From the NCBI RefSeq assembly GCF_036345915.1, contig NZ_CP107785.1, positions 3,224,001 to 3,288,000 of the forward strand: DNA of 64,000 nt, read 5' to 3'. Of the stretch, positions 1 through 8,418 are shown piece by piece (position 1 is the first letter of the stretch; each line of letters opens with the position of its first letter). The notes under the pieces were generated by a model that was not told where the DNA came from, ran no database searches, and saw only the letters and a list, made by a program, of their open reading frames with translations. The translations under genes and the position numbers were made by a program. Source of the DNA: Nocardia sp. NBC_00565. Lineage in GTDB: Bacteria > Actinomycetota > Actinomycetes > Mycobacteriales > Mycobacteriaceae.

Positions 1-2
1 AT

Positions 3-335
3 GATCCGGCAAGTCTCGATGCGCGCACCTTCGCCGACGAACACTCGTTGAGTCAGGTACGCGCCTACAACCTGGAGTGCTGGGCCTACGGCTCCCAACC
101 CAACGTGCTGGACGCGCTGGTGAACAAACCGGGTGAGCCAGAGAAGAAGGGGTTCCTGCCATATCAGCGTGCTGCCGGGTGTCCCGATGAGTACAACCGA
201 ATGAAGGCCGCGTGGGAGACCCTTTTGAAGCCCTATATCGAGACCGGCCTCGGCGTCCCCGCCACCGCTGGCAATACCCCGAGTGCGACACCTTCTTCGA
301 CTACCCAAACGCATTCCACCACCCCTACGCGCTAG
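3..335 (+). CDS. DUF4344-like putative metallopeptidase, C-terminal part
   Basis: This reading frame is open from the window edge, so the 5' end of the gene is missing. The visible 110 residues include FADEHSLSQVRAYNLECWAYGS and later a Cys-Pro-Asp-Glu-Tyr segment. A tail rich in Thr, Ser and Pro follows. The pattern of an ADEH-type segment, a Cys-Trp-x-Tyr-Gly core and CPDEY resembles the C-terminal end of DUF4344 putative metallopeptidases, whose zinc-binding part would lie upstream. The low-complexity tail suggests a secreted or surface protein. The assignment rests on recalled family motifs over a short stretch. The nearest canonical in-frame start is a TTG at 48, which would cut into the conserved block and is therefore not chosen. 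Confidence 0.5.
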   Translation, partial: DPASLDARTFADEHSLSQVRAYNLECWAYGSQPNVLDALVNKPGEPEKKGFLPYQRAAGCPDEYNRMKAAWETLLKPYIETGLGVPATAGNTPSATPSSTTQTHSTTPTR

Positions 336-573
336 GCGAGTCGTCTTCCCGCTGTCTCTACGACAATGGACGCGGTTGACGTCGCAGGCGGCCACAGCGC
401 TCACCTTCGGGGGCGAATGCCCGCCTCCAAGGGTGTGGGTTTGCTCCACCTCAGGTGTCTATTTCCTGCCGTCGTATGCCCGGACCATAGATCACGAGCC
501 ATTGGTACCGGGAAGTCCAGACGTGGATTGGCCCATCCACAATTCGACGACAGAGACCCATGGAGGGCGAAAA

Positions 574-1278
574 TTGTCACAGGAAAACCCATTCGAAGAC
601 ATCATGAACCAGCTTGGCGGAGCCGCGGGTTGCGGTGGCGCCACGACGGATCCGCAGGATACGACGGCACAGCTGAGCCAGGGATTCGACGACATCATGA
701 ATCAGCTGGGCGGGATTCCCGGTCTCGAACAGCCGCAGGGGCCGATCGAAATTCCCGGCCTCGAGCTGCCGGTTGACCAGCAACCGGTGGATCAGCAGCA
801 ACCACCTGTGGATCAGCAACAGCCTGTCGATCAGCAGGCACCCGTCGACCAGCAACCGATCGACCTGCAGTTCCCCATGGACCAACAGCCGCCCATCGAT
901 CAGCAGACACCTGCCGATCAGCAAGCACCCGTCGACCAGCAACCGATCGACCCGCAGTTCCCCATGGACCAACAGCCGCCCATGGACCAGCAGGCACCTG
1001 CCGATCAGCAACAGCCCATCGACCAGCAACCGATCGACCTACAGTTCCCCATGGACCAGCAGCCGCCCATGGACCAGCAGGCACCTGCCGATCAGCAACA
1101 GCCCATCGACCAGCAACCGATCGACGAGATGTCCATGGACGACGGCCTGCCGCCCGATGACCTCTACAACACGGGTTCCGACGGCCTCGGCATGGGCGCT
1201 GGGACGGAAGACATGTTTTCCGAGGGACCCTTGGCCGATATCGGTGACACCATCGCCGACGCCATGGACATGTTCTGA
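574..1278 (+). CDS. Pro/Asp/Gln-rich repeat protein preceding the dynamin gene
   Basis: This is a 234-residue acidic, low-complexity protein of unknown function. The start is taken as TTG at 574 because GGAGGG at 562-567 lies six bases upstream. Upstream in-frame starts have no such site. Near the N-terminus a short motif, F-(E/D)-DIMNQLGG, occurs twice about 40 residues apart. The middle is about 20 copies of P-(V/I/M/A)-DQQ organised in 29-residue units. The C-terminus is acidic with Met and Gly. There is no signal peptide or membrane segment. It ends two bases before the IniA-like dynamin gene, so the two are probably co-transcribed. By position it recalls IniB, the low-complexity protein ahead of IniA in mycobacteria, but I see no IniB sequence similarity. 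A disordered adaptor for dynamin assembly is only an inference. Confidence 0.7.
   Translation: MSQENPFEDIMNQLGGAAGCGGATTDPQDTTAQLSQGFDDIMNQLGGIPGLEQPQGPIEIPGLELPVDQQPVDQQQPPVDQQQPVDQQAPVDQQPIDLQFPMDQQPPIDQQTPADQQAPVDQQPIDPQFPMDQQPPMDQQAPADQQQPIDQQPIDLQFPMDQQPPMDQQAPADQQQPIDQQPIDEMSMDDGLPPDDLYNTGSDGLGMGAGTEDMFSEGPLADIGDTIADAMDMF
838..1125 (+). repeat. 87-bp in-frame tandem repeat, three full units plus a partial one
   Basis: Units run at 838-924, 925-1011 and 1012-1098, and a partial fourth unit follows to about 1125. Each unit encodes 29 residues: a (A/Q)-P-(V/I)-DQQ-PID lead, then (L/P)-QF-PMDQQ and two more P-x-DQQ blocks. Units 2 and 3 are nearly identical at the nucleotide level. This indicates recent duplication and probable length variation between strains. 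The repeat also opens long spurious frames on the other strand. Confidence 0.9.
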
Positions 1279-1280
1279 GC

Positions 1281-3122
1281 ATGCGAGCCGATCAACTACC
1301 GACGGGCGAATCGGCCGCTGCCGTCCCGCCCCTGTTCGATTGGTTGATCCGACTCGCACAGTCGGCGCACCGGGAAGACCTGCTCGGTACCCTCCAATCC
1401 GTGCGACGCCGATCCGCCGACGCTGCCCTGCGGGTCGCTGTTGTCGGATTGCGCCAGAAGGGCAAGAGCCAGCTGATCAACGCCCTGCTGAACGAGCAGG
1501 TCTGCGTAGTCGGTGACCGTCGAGCCACCTCGGTGGTCACCGTCGTCCGGCACGCGGACGAACCGGTCGCGAAGCTGGTCGTCGAGATGCCGCACGCCGA
1601 AACTCCCGTCGCAGCTCTACTACCATTCGGTGAACTGCAGTCCGATCTGGCGAAGTCCCCGCGCGCGCGAGGCGGCCAGGTGGTGTGCGCGGAGGTCGGC
1701 GTCGATACCGCGACGCTGCCGAAGGGTCTGGCCCTCATCGACACCCCCGGTGTCGGCGGCGTCGGCCAGCAGCATGCCCCGCGAGTATTGAACGAGGTGG
1801 CGCTGGCCGATGCCGTCGTCATCGTCACCGATGCCGGCCAGGAGTTCACCGAACCCGAATTTCGGTTCGTGCGGCAGGTGATCGGGCTGTGCCCGACGGC
1901 CGTCGTTGCGTTGACCAAGGTCGATATCTACCCCGAATGGCGCCGAATCGCGGACGCCGACCGGCGCCACCTCGCCGATGCCGGGGTGGGATGCCGAATC
2001 ATTCCGGTTTCGTCGACGCTGCGCAGCCACGCGGTGCGCCTGCGCGACAAGGAACTCAATGCCGAATCCGGCTATCCCGACCTACTTGCGTTCCTGCGCA
2101 CCGAGGGACTCGCCGACGTCGCAACCAAGCGGCGCGTCCGCATAGCGCGGGATCTCGAGTCTGTCGCGCACCATCTGACCGTGCCGTTCGAGGCGGAATT
2201 CAATGCCTTGCGCGACCCTGAGTTCCGCCAACGAATGGCCGACGAGGTGAAGGCTCGCAAAGAGATGTCGGACGCGCAGGTCAAGTCGGCGCGATCGTGG
2301 CAACAAGTATTGAACGACGGTGTCGCGGACCTCAATTCGGAGATCGACCATGACCTTCGGGAACGGCTGCGGAGCATCAACAAGCACATCGAGTCCGAGC
2401 TCGCGGACGGCGATCCGGACAAGAAATGGCCGCTACTGACCGAGTGGGTGCAGGAACAGGTGAGCGCAGCGGTCGGCGACAATTTCGTCTGGGCGTATCA
2501 GTCGGCTCAGGCACTGGCCGAGCGGGTGGCGGCATCGTTCGCCGTGGACGGCATCGGTATCGATCTTCCCGCGCTCGAGGCCATCTGCGCGGGCGACCTC
2601 ATCGACCCTCGGCTGCAGATCGGCGAACTGCGCGATATGAAGGTTTCGCTGGCGGACCGGGGCCTGACCGCGCTTCGCAGTGGCTACAGCGGCGCGATGA
2701 TGCTCGGCATGGGCGCCACCATGATCGGCGCGGCGATGATGAACCCGATCACGATCGGCGCCGGAGTCGTCATCGGCGTGAAGGCCTACCAGCAGGACCG
2801 CGCCGGACGACTGGCGCGCCGCCGCAACGTAGCTCAGCTCACGCTCCGAAAGTACGTCGACGACGTGTCCTTCCAGGTGCACAAGCTCTCCCGTGACCGC
2901 CTCCGGAACATGCAGCGGGAGCTGCGCGATCACTTCAAGGAATCTGCTGATCAGGCGTTGGCGTCGCTACAGAGTTCGATGAAGGCAGCACAGGACGCAG
3001 CCGGCATGGAGTTCGCCGAGCGGGAAAAGCGTGCCGCCGAGGTCGAGCAGAATTTGGCCGCGCTGGCCAAGATTCGGGAGGGTGCCACCCGCCTGCGGGC
3101 TGTGCATTCGCAGGGAATGTAG
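1281..3122 (+). CDS. IniA-like dynamin-family GTPase
   Basis: This 613-residue large GTPase is predicted to act at the inner face of the membrane. The P-loop is GLRQKGKSQ near residue 60, the G3 motif is DTPGVGG near 155 and the G4 motif is TKVD near 213. A long, charged, helical stalk follows. Residues about 475-510 form a hydrophobic Met/Gly/Ala stretch suited to a membrane paddle. A further helical region closes the protein. This architecture matches bacterial dynamin-like proteins such as mycobacterial IniA, which bind and remodel membranes. The gene starts two bases after the repeat-protein gene and is followed after about 160 bases by an Hsp70-like gene. An IniC-type partner lies on the opposite strand at 4729-6207. 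The family is clear, but which membrane stress it answers is not visible. Confidence 0.88.
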   Translation: MRADQLPTGESAAAVPPLFDWLIRLAQSAHREDLLGTLQSVRRRSADAALRVAVVGLRQKGKSQLINALLNEQVCVVGDRRATSVVTVVRHADEPVAKLVVEMPHAETPVAALLPFGELQSDLAKSPRARGGQVVCAEVGVDTATLPKGLALIDTPGVGGVGQQHAPRVLNEVALADAVVIVTDAGQEFTEPEFRFVRQVIGLCPTAVVALTKVDIYPEWRRIADADRRHLADAGVGCRIIPVSSTLRSHAVRLRDKELNAESGYPDLLAFLRTEGLADVATKRRVRIARDLESVAHHLTVPFEAEFNALRDPEFRQRMADEVKARKEMSDAQVKSARSWQQVLNDGVADLNSEIDHDLRERLRSINKHIESELADGDPDKKWPLLTEWVQEQVSAAVGDNFVWAYQSAQALAERVAASFAVDGIGIDLPALEAICAGDLIDPRLQIGELRDMKVSLADRGLTALRSGYSGAMMLGMGATMIGAAMMNPITIGAGVVIGVKAYQQDRAGRLARRRNVAQLTLRKYVDDVSFQVHKLSRDRLRNMQRELRDHFKESADQALASLQSSMKAAQDAAGMEFAEREKRAAEVEQNLAALAKIREGATRLRAVHSQGM

Positions 3123-3284
3123 TCGTCGCTGCCACCGCTGCAGCGATGTCCCTGGTTCCACCTTGGGTGAACGAACCTCACCCCGTCAGGTGGTCTGGTT
3201 CAGCACTTGGGGAGCTGGCCGACAATCCGAATGTGAACGAGATTTATATGCGCGAGTAAGAACGAGTTCAACCGAGAGGTGTGT

Positions 3285-4721
3285 ATGTCCGGAAGTCTTG
3301 GCATCAAGATCGGCACGGCCGGTTTCGTCACTGCAGCTGATGCGGCGTCCGCGACGACCGCAGGTTCCGGGCGATACGCCCGACGTCTCCGGACGACCCA
3401 GCACCAAGCGACGTTGATCATGACCCGAGGCATGGCGCCGACACTGTCTCCGCTCGGCAGCGGCGCCGGTCCGGTGCACCCGGGACTGGTGGTCACCGGG
3501 TTCGTGGACCGCGTCGGTGACCCGATCGATCTCATCGCCGCGGACGGTTCCGCCCATCGACCGGCGGATCTCGTCGCCCGCGCCGTCCAGTACCTGACCC
3601 GGTATTCGGCCGGTGCGTTCGCCGGACCTCCCACAATCGCGGCGACCTATCCCAGCTACTGGAAACCACAGGGCGTGCGGGCGCTTCGCGAGGCGCTCGA
3701 CCAGATGGACATGACCGGTGTGGCACTCGTGGACGAGGTTGGATCGATCCTCGCTCAAGTCGAGTCCACACGTGGGCTGCCATCGGACGGCGCCGTCGTG
3801 GTGTACGACCTCGGCGGCAACGGCCTCAGCGTTTCGGTGGCCCGCGGTACCGAACAGATCGGCAGGACCGTCCGGAACTCGGAATTCGGTGGTAAGCACA
3901 TCGATGACGCCATTTTGCGGCAAGTTCTCCGAGGTCTGGATGGGGAACTCGGAGACGTCGATCTCGCGGCCCCTGCTCTGCTTGCGCCGCTCAACGAATT
4001 GCGACGGCGCTGCCAGCAGGCCAAGGAGACACTCTCCACCGAAACGGCCGCGGTGGTCGAGGTGGAGCTGGGACGCGTGCGTCACGATGTGCGACTTGTC
4101 CGCTCCGAACTCGAGGACCTGATCAGAGAGCAGGTTGTCGGGTCAGCCGGACTTGTCCGAGAAGCCTTGCACACCAACGAAATCGATGCTCGTGATGTGC
4201 GAGCGGTGGTGTTGGCCGGTGGTGCGGCGGCAACCCCGCTCGTCGCCGAGGTGTTGTCCGCGGAGTTCCACGTACCGGTGATAGCGGAACCCGATCCTGG
4301 CCTCACATCGGCGAATGGCGCCGCTCTGCTCGCACGTTCTTCGGTGCGTGCCACCACATCGGTGCCGGTGCCGCCGCCATCGATGTCGGCACCGACATCC
4401 GCTACCGCACCGCAAGCTCCCGAACCGCCTCCCTCCACCGACCCGGTCGCGAGCAAGCCGCCGGTGGTCGTCGCACCCGCGAATACGGTGGCGCCGGGAT
4501 CAACCGGAGGTGGCGAAAAGGTCGGCAGTCGGCGTCGTAAACGAGCATTTCTTGCCGCGGCGGCGATTGCTACGCTCGCAGCGGCAATTGTTGGCATTGC
4601 CGCGCACAGCGTGCCGAAGACCGAGCCGCAGCCCGCGGTAAACGAGCAGGTGCACGATCCGGCTCCACCAGCCGTGACCACCCCCACCCCACTCCCATAC
4701 CCCACCAGGCATGTTTCATGA
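3285..4721 (+). CDS. Membrane-anchored Hsp70/DnaK-like ATPase
   Basis: The 478-residue product has an actin-fold ATPase domain followed by a Pro/Ser/Thr-rich linker (about 355-410) and one C-terminal membrane segment near residues 424-442. Visible motifs are VVVYDLGGNGLSVSV (the phosphate-2 region, normally DLGGGTFDVS), SEFGGKHID and VLAGGAAATPLVAEVL (adenosine region). The classical substrate-binding domain is absent. The start is the ATG at 3285, with GAGAGG at 3274-3279. A GTG two codons earlier would overlap that site. Actinobacterial Hsp70-like proteins of this shape often sit next to dynamin genes. Here the gene lies downstream of IniA-like and converges on IniC-like with only seven bases between the stop codons. 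A role in assembling or disassembling dynamin at the membrane is inferred. Confidence 0.8.
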   Translation: MSGSLGIKIGTAGFVTAADAASATTAGSGRYARRLRTTQHQATLIMTRGMAPTLSPLGSGAGPVHPGLVVTGFVDRVGDPIDLIAADGSAHRPADLVARAVQYLTRYSAGAFAGPPTIAATYPSYWKPQGVRALREALDQMDMTGVALVDEVGSILAQVESTRGLPSDGAVVVYDLGGNGLSVSVARGTEQIGRTVRNSEFGGKHIDDAILRQVLRGLDGELGDVDLAAPALLAPLNELRRRCQQAKETLSTETAAVVEVELGRVRHDVRLVRSELEDLIREQVVGSAGLVREALHTNEIDARDVRAVVLAGGAAATPLVAEVLSAEFHVPVIAEPDPGLTSANGAALLARSSVRATTSVPVPPPSMSAPTSATAPQAPEPPPSTDPVASKPPVVVAPANTVAPGSTGGGEKVGSRRRKRAFLAAAAIATLAAAIVGIAAHSVPKTEPQPAVNEQVHDPAPPAVTTPTPLPYPTRHVS

Positions 4722-4728
4722 GTTGGTT

Positions 4729-6207
4729 CTATCGAACACCCCGCCGCAACTCGCTCAGGATGCCTTCGGCGCTGCGTGCCGCCACAATGCAGGCGTTGGC
4801 TGTGAACTGATCCGCGAGTGGGTGCTCGGCACGGAATCGCCATCGTCTGATTTCCGCCAATGCGACGTCCTGGCCCACACCGGCGACCGCGAACGGTTCG
4901 ATTCCCAAGCGTTCGGCCGGTCCGGTTCCGCGACCGCCGATCACCCGTTGTAAGTCGGTGAGTTCGTGTTCGGACAACACCGTCTCGGTCGAGCGGAGCC
5001 GACTGAGAAGACGGAGTTCTTCGAAGCCGTGCACATTCGCGAGCAGTGTCGCGACTTCCCGGTCGAGCGGCGCGGCCTGCGCGGCCGGGTTGGCGGCGAA
5101 TATCTGCCGCAGCATCAGCAGAGCGGTATGTGCCTTCAGTTCGTCCGCACGCTGGCCGAACTGAATGTCGATTACGCGCTCGAGTTCGCCGATACCACTG
5201 CGTGCGATCAGTTCGTCGACCAGCGCCGCCGAATTGGCGGTACCGGCCCGTAATCGAGTCAGTGTCAGGCGAATTCCGAATAGCCCCAGACGTCTGACGA
5301 GATGCTGTCGGGCCGAGGAATCAATCGGCAGATGGTCGGCTCGCTGGAATCGATCGGCCGAGAGCATGGCCGATTCCAGGTCGGCCGGTGCAACCGTGGC
5401 AAGCAGGCGAAGGACTACGAACTCGCTCTGTCGAAGAGTTTTCGCGGTAAAGGCGAGCAAACCCGCAACCGGTACGGCTGCCTGACAGAGGCCCGTCATT
5501 TCCAACTCGCGAGTGAAGTCTTCGGCCGCCGCGCGGGCAGACTGCATTGCGTCCGGATGGCCCGCACCGAGTTCGTCTGCCCGCGAGAGGACGCCGACGA
5601 TTCCGAGCGGACCAGCGCTGCCGCCGACGTGGTCCCCGATATGACGAATCAGTGCGAGGTCGGAATCGTCGAGCGAACGAAACAGATAGACCACCGCATC
5701 GGCTCCGGCGGAGCCGGTGTCCGGAGTCAGCAGGCGCAGCGTGCGCGCGGACACGTCCCTCGACAGTGACGTGGTTCCGGGTGTGTCGATGAGCGTTGTG
5801 CGCGCGAGGCGGGGCACTGGCCAGTGGACGTCGATTCGATCGACCTGCGCTGCCGTATGTCTGCCGAGGTCGAACGTCAGACCACCCTCGGCTCGCTGTA
5901 TCGGCACATACTCCGACTGGCCGCTCGCGAGCCGGGCGATAACCGTCGGCGTGGCACCGTGCCGGTACCAGGTCACGACGCGGGTGCACTCGGTGGCGTC
6001 GGTAGGGGCGATGTCTTGCCCGACCATTGCGTTGAGCAGCGTCGACTTTCCGGCCTTGACGGCACCGGCCAATGCGATTCGCAGCGGTTCGTGCAGTCGT
6101 CGCGCACCTACCTCGAGGCAATCGGTAGCGGCACGATTACCGAAGTAAACGCGATGGGCTCCCTCGATGATTCTGTCGACCCTGGCGATCGGCGCCGCGG
6201 TGTTCAT
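4729..6207 (-). CDS. IniC-like dynamin-family GTPase
   Basis: The 492-residue product is a second dynamin-like GTPase. The P-loop is LAGAVKAGKSTLLNAM (about residues 45-60), followed by DTPGTTSLSRD as G3 and SRADEL as the G4-like motif. A helical middle and C-terminal part lack a long hydrophobic paddle. The protein is shorter than the IniA-like partner encoded at 1281-3122, which matches the IniA/IniC pairing in mycobacteria. The gene is transcribed toward the Hsp70-like gene, so the two partners are under separate promoters, unlike the single iniBAC operon. The start at 6207 has only a weak upstream purine stretch, and I see no better alternative. Function in membrane remodelling or repair is inferred from the family. 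Confidence 0.85.
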   Translation of the reverse strand: MNTAAPIARVDRIIEGAHRVYFGNRAATDCLEVGARRLHEPLRIALAGAVKAGKSTLLNAMVGQDIAPTDATECTRVVTWYRHGATPTVIARLASGQSEYVPIQRAEGGLTFDLGRHTAAQVDRIDVHWPVPRLARTTLIDTPGTTSLSRDVSARTLRLLTPDTGSAGADAVVYLFRSLDDSDLALIRHIGDHVGGSAGPLGIVGVLSRADELGAGHPDAMQSARAAAEDFTRELEMTGLCQAAVPVAGLLAFTAKTLRQSEFVVLRLLATVAPADLESAMLSADRFQRADHLPIDSSARQHLVRRLGLFGIRLTLTRLRAGTANSAALVDELIARSGIGELERVIDIQFGQRADELKAHTALLMLRQIFAANPAAQAAPLDREVATLLANVHGFEELRLLSRLRSTETVLSEHELTDLQRVIGGRGTGPAERLGIEPFAVAGVGQDVALAEIRRWRFRAEHPLADQFTANACIVAARSAEGILSELRRGVR

Positions 6208-6380
6208 ATCGGCACCCGGGTAATCCGCTCCGGCTGCGTCGAAACGTCGCCCAGCATGGTTTTGCCCATACCGAACATCATTGCGCCACCGAATCCGCAG
6301 CGCGGGCCAACACTTCTTTCTCTCCGATAAATAGCATGCTGATCGCGAGGTCGAATGCGGATCAGCACCATCGAGCCCGA

Positions 6381-7283
6381 TCAGTGCAAGCGGACCACGA
6401 TCATCGGGACCTCCACCGAATGCAGGAGGGAGTTGCTGGTCGATCCGAGCAGCATGCTCGAGAATCCGCCGCGGCCGTGGCTGCCGACGACAACCAGCTG
6501 GGCGGTCCCGGATTGGTCGAGCAGTGCGCGAACGGGCCTGTCCGCCACGGTGATCCGGTGCACTGCTACGTCGGGATAGCGTTCGCCGAAGCCTGCGAGG
6601 CTCTCCGAGAGCAGGGCCTCGGCGATGTCGTGCGCGGCATCCCGGCCCGCGACGGGCAGGTCGATTCCGCTGGTGTCGCTCCAGGCGTGCAGGGCGATCA
6701 AATCGACCTTGCGGCGGGAGGCCTCCTCGAAGGCGATTTCGACAGCGGGCACACTGTTGGCGCTGCCTTCGACGCCGACCAGCACCGGCCGCATCGCCGA
6801 CACCGCGTCGATCGCCGACATCCCATGGATCACCGCGACCGGGCAGTGCGCGTGATGGGTCACGGCAGTACTGACCGAGCCGAGCAGCCCACGCTGGAAC
6901 GCGCCGACGCCTCGGCTGCCGACCACCAGCATCCTGGCATGCGCGGAGCGCTCGATCAGCGTTGCCGGAATCAGCTCGAACGTCACCTCGGTGGTGATGG
7001 CGAGGTCCGCGCCCGGCGCGGCGGTGCGCGCCACGCTGGTCGCCTCGGTAACTATGCGCTCGCCGCTTCGACGCAGCGACTCCGTATCGTCCTCGGTCAG
7101 CAACGCACCCGGCCCGAAGCCGGTGGGAATCGCTACCGAGGTGAGGATATGTAGCGGCCTGCGGTGCAGCGCGGCTTCGACGGCCGCCCAGGCCGCGGCC
7201 TGGTATGAGCTCGCCGACCCGTCGACTGCCGCGAGGATCGGCTGGTCGAGTTCTGTTCTATGCACAGCGGATTCGCCTGTCAT
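6381..7283 (-). CDS. Universal stress protein, tandem UspA domains
   Basis: This 300-residue cytoplasmic protein contains two UspA domains. The first begins ILAAVDGSASSYQAA and the second VLVGVEGSANSVPAVEIA. Each carries the ATP-binding G-x2-G-x9-G-(S/T) pattern, for example VGSRGVGAFQRGLLGS and VGSHGRGGFSSMLLGS. The start is set at ATG 7283, which overlaps the stop of the Rv1733c-like gene as ATGA and has a GAGAGGA site six bases upstream. The ATG at 7289 leaves almost no spacing. Proteins of this type are among the strongest members of the DosR dormancy regulon in mycobacteria, and the neighbours here fit that set. The two genes form a coupled unit. Confidence 0.9.
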   Translation of the reverse strand: MTGESAVHRTELDQPILAAVDGSASSYQAAAWAAVEAALHRRPLHILTSVAIPTGFGPGALLTEDDTESLRRSGERIVTEATSVARTAAPGADLAITTEVTFELIPATLIERSAHARMLVVGSRGVGAFQRGLLGSVSTAVTHHAHCPVAVIHGMSAIDAVSAMRPVLVGVEGSANSVPAVEIAFEEASRRKVDLIALHAWSDTSGIDLPVAGRDAAHDIAEALLSESLAGFGERYPDVAVHRITVADRPVRALLDQSGTAQLVVVGSHGRGGFSSMLLGSTSNSLLHSVEVPMIVVRLH

Positions 7284-7882
7284 GTGCATTCCTCTCCGAC
7301 CGGGCTACCGAGGTGCCGCCACTGCCGGTCCCGTCCGGTGTTCCGATCTCGATGCAGCAGCCGGCCCCCGCCGAGCAGCAGCAGCCATGCGCTCGACCAG
7401 ACACCGGCCAGCACCGTCACGCTCGCACCGAGACCGGCCAGTACAGCCGTACCGGGGCGTGGTGGCGCGGATGTGGGAGCGCCGTCGGGTGCGAGCCACA
7501 CCGGCACATGCTTGCCGAGGGCCGCGGTACGGGCCACCGGGACGATCGCGGTGCCCGCTCGGCCTTTCTCGCTCCATTGCACCGTCGCCTCGAAACGGCG
7601 GGCCGGAGTCCATTGCGGCGGGGTCGTGATCGTTGCGCTGACCACGGATTTCGTCGTCTGCTCGGTCCGGATGCGGGCGGCCGCTGAAGTGTAGGCGGCG
7701 GCGCTGATCGCTCCCGCCACCGGCACGGCGGCGACCACAGCGAGCGCCACGACGATCCGCAGCAGCGCTCCGAATCGATCCGATCGACGCATCAGCGCAT
7801 TCGAACTCCACGGCTGTGGCAGCCACAGCCGGACCAGGCGTATCCACAAGTCGCGGATCGGGACGGCGGCGCTCTCGGACAT
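7280..7882 (-). CDS. Rv1733c-like membrane protein
   Basis: The product has 200 residues. One hydrophobic segment lies near residues 35-58 (LLRIVVALAVVAAVPVAGAI) and another near residues 155-180. Between them is an extracytoplasmic domain with ARIRTEQTT and a Pro/Trp-rich part. This is the arrangement of the Rv1733c family, DosR-regulated two-pass membrane proteins of unknown biochemical role. The start is ATG 7882, preceded by AGAGGTGA with eight bases spacing. Longer versions to 7996 have no ribosome-binding site and add non-conserved sequence. The downstream end overlaps the Usp gene by four bases. Confidence 0.75.
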   Translation of the reverse strand: MSESAAVPIRDLWIRLVRLWLPQPWSSNALMRRSDRFGALLRIVVALAVVAAVPVAGAISAAAYTSAAARIRTEQTTKSVVSATITTPPQWTPARRFEATVQWSEKGRAGTAIVPVARTAALGKHVPVWLAPDGAPTSAPPRPGTAVLAGLGASVTVLAGVWSSAWLLLLGGGRLLHRDRNTGRDRQWRHLGSPVGEECT

Positions 7883-7961
7883 CTGGGAATCACCTCTTTC
7901 GACGGCGTTACCACCGACTTCGAGCATCTCGCACGGTCCGGTCCGCGGGCAGAGAAGAAAG

Positions 7962-8195
7962 TCATACACCGTGGGGGTCATCCGACCCTGTATCAAGGTC
8001 CGCCCGGAAGGCCTCGATCGCGGTTGGCAGGGTCGGGTAGAGGTGCTGGTCGCCGATTTTGTCGGTCAGTCCGGCGGCGTCCAGATCGTCGCGCAGATCT
8101 TGTTCGATGCGCGCCATCGCGAAGACGATGCCGTGCGCCGCCAGCTCAGATCGGAGTTGTTCGACCGCGTCGAGCGCTGTGAGGTCCACCTGCAC
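7962..8195 (-). pseudogene. SulP-type anion transporter remnant (STAS domain only)
   Basis: The minus strand encodes QVDLTALDAVEQLRSELAAH and continues through ARIEQDLRDDLDAAGLTDKI to PTLPTAIEAF. This is the C-terminal STAS domain of SulP-family anion permeases. About 70 residues remain. None of the 10-12 membrane helices is present, and the open frame upstream (to 8387) has no SulP character. It is therefore a truncated remnant. Its position beside DosR-type genes is suggestive because Rv1739c, a SulP protein, lies close to Rv1733c in M. tuberculosis. Confidence 0.7.
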
Positions 8196-8418
8196 AGCAC
8201 CGTTCCAGCATTGTGCGCCGCGGACCCCGATGCGACGCCCGAAACTCACCGGGGCTCCCCCGACGTCCGAAGGTCCTCCGGCAAGCGTCGGTTCGGCCCT
8301 GGTCGACGGCACCGTCCGCCCGTTGGCGGTATTCACCTCCACCCAGTTTCCGCGGCACGAGGAGACCGACATGCTGGCGCGGGTCATCTACGAAACGATG
8401 TTCGGCAAGCTCGCCCGT

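Noticed and set aside
577..1282. Long antisense and alternative frames across the repeat protein (for example 150- and 195-codon frames on -, 247 codons on +)
   Set aside because: They exist because the 87-bp tandem repeat lacks stops in several frames. Their products are Arg/Trp- or Ser/Asn-rich with no ribosome-binding site.
7891..7990. DosR box upstream of the Rv1733c-like gene
   Set aside because: GGTCCGGTCCGCGGG has GTCC halves but not the GGGACT/AGTCCC pattern, and the match was too weak to call.
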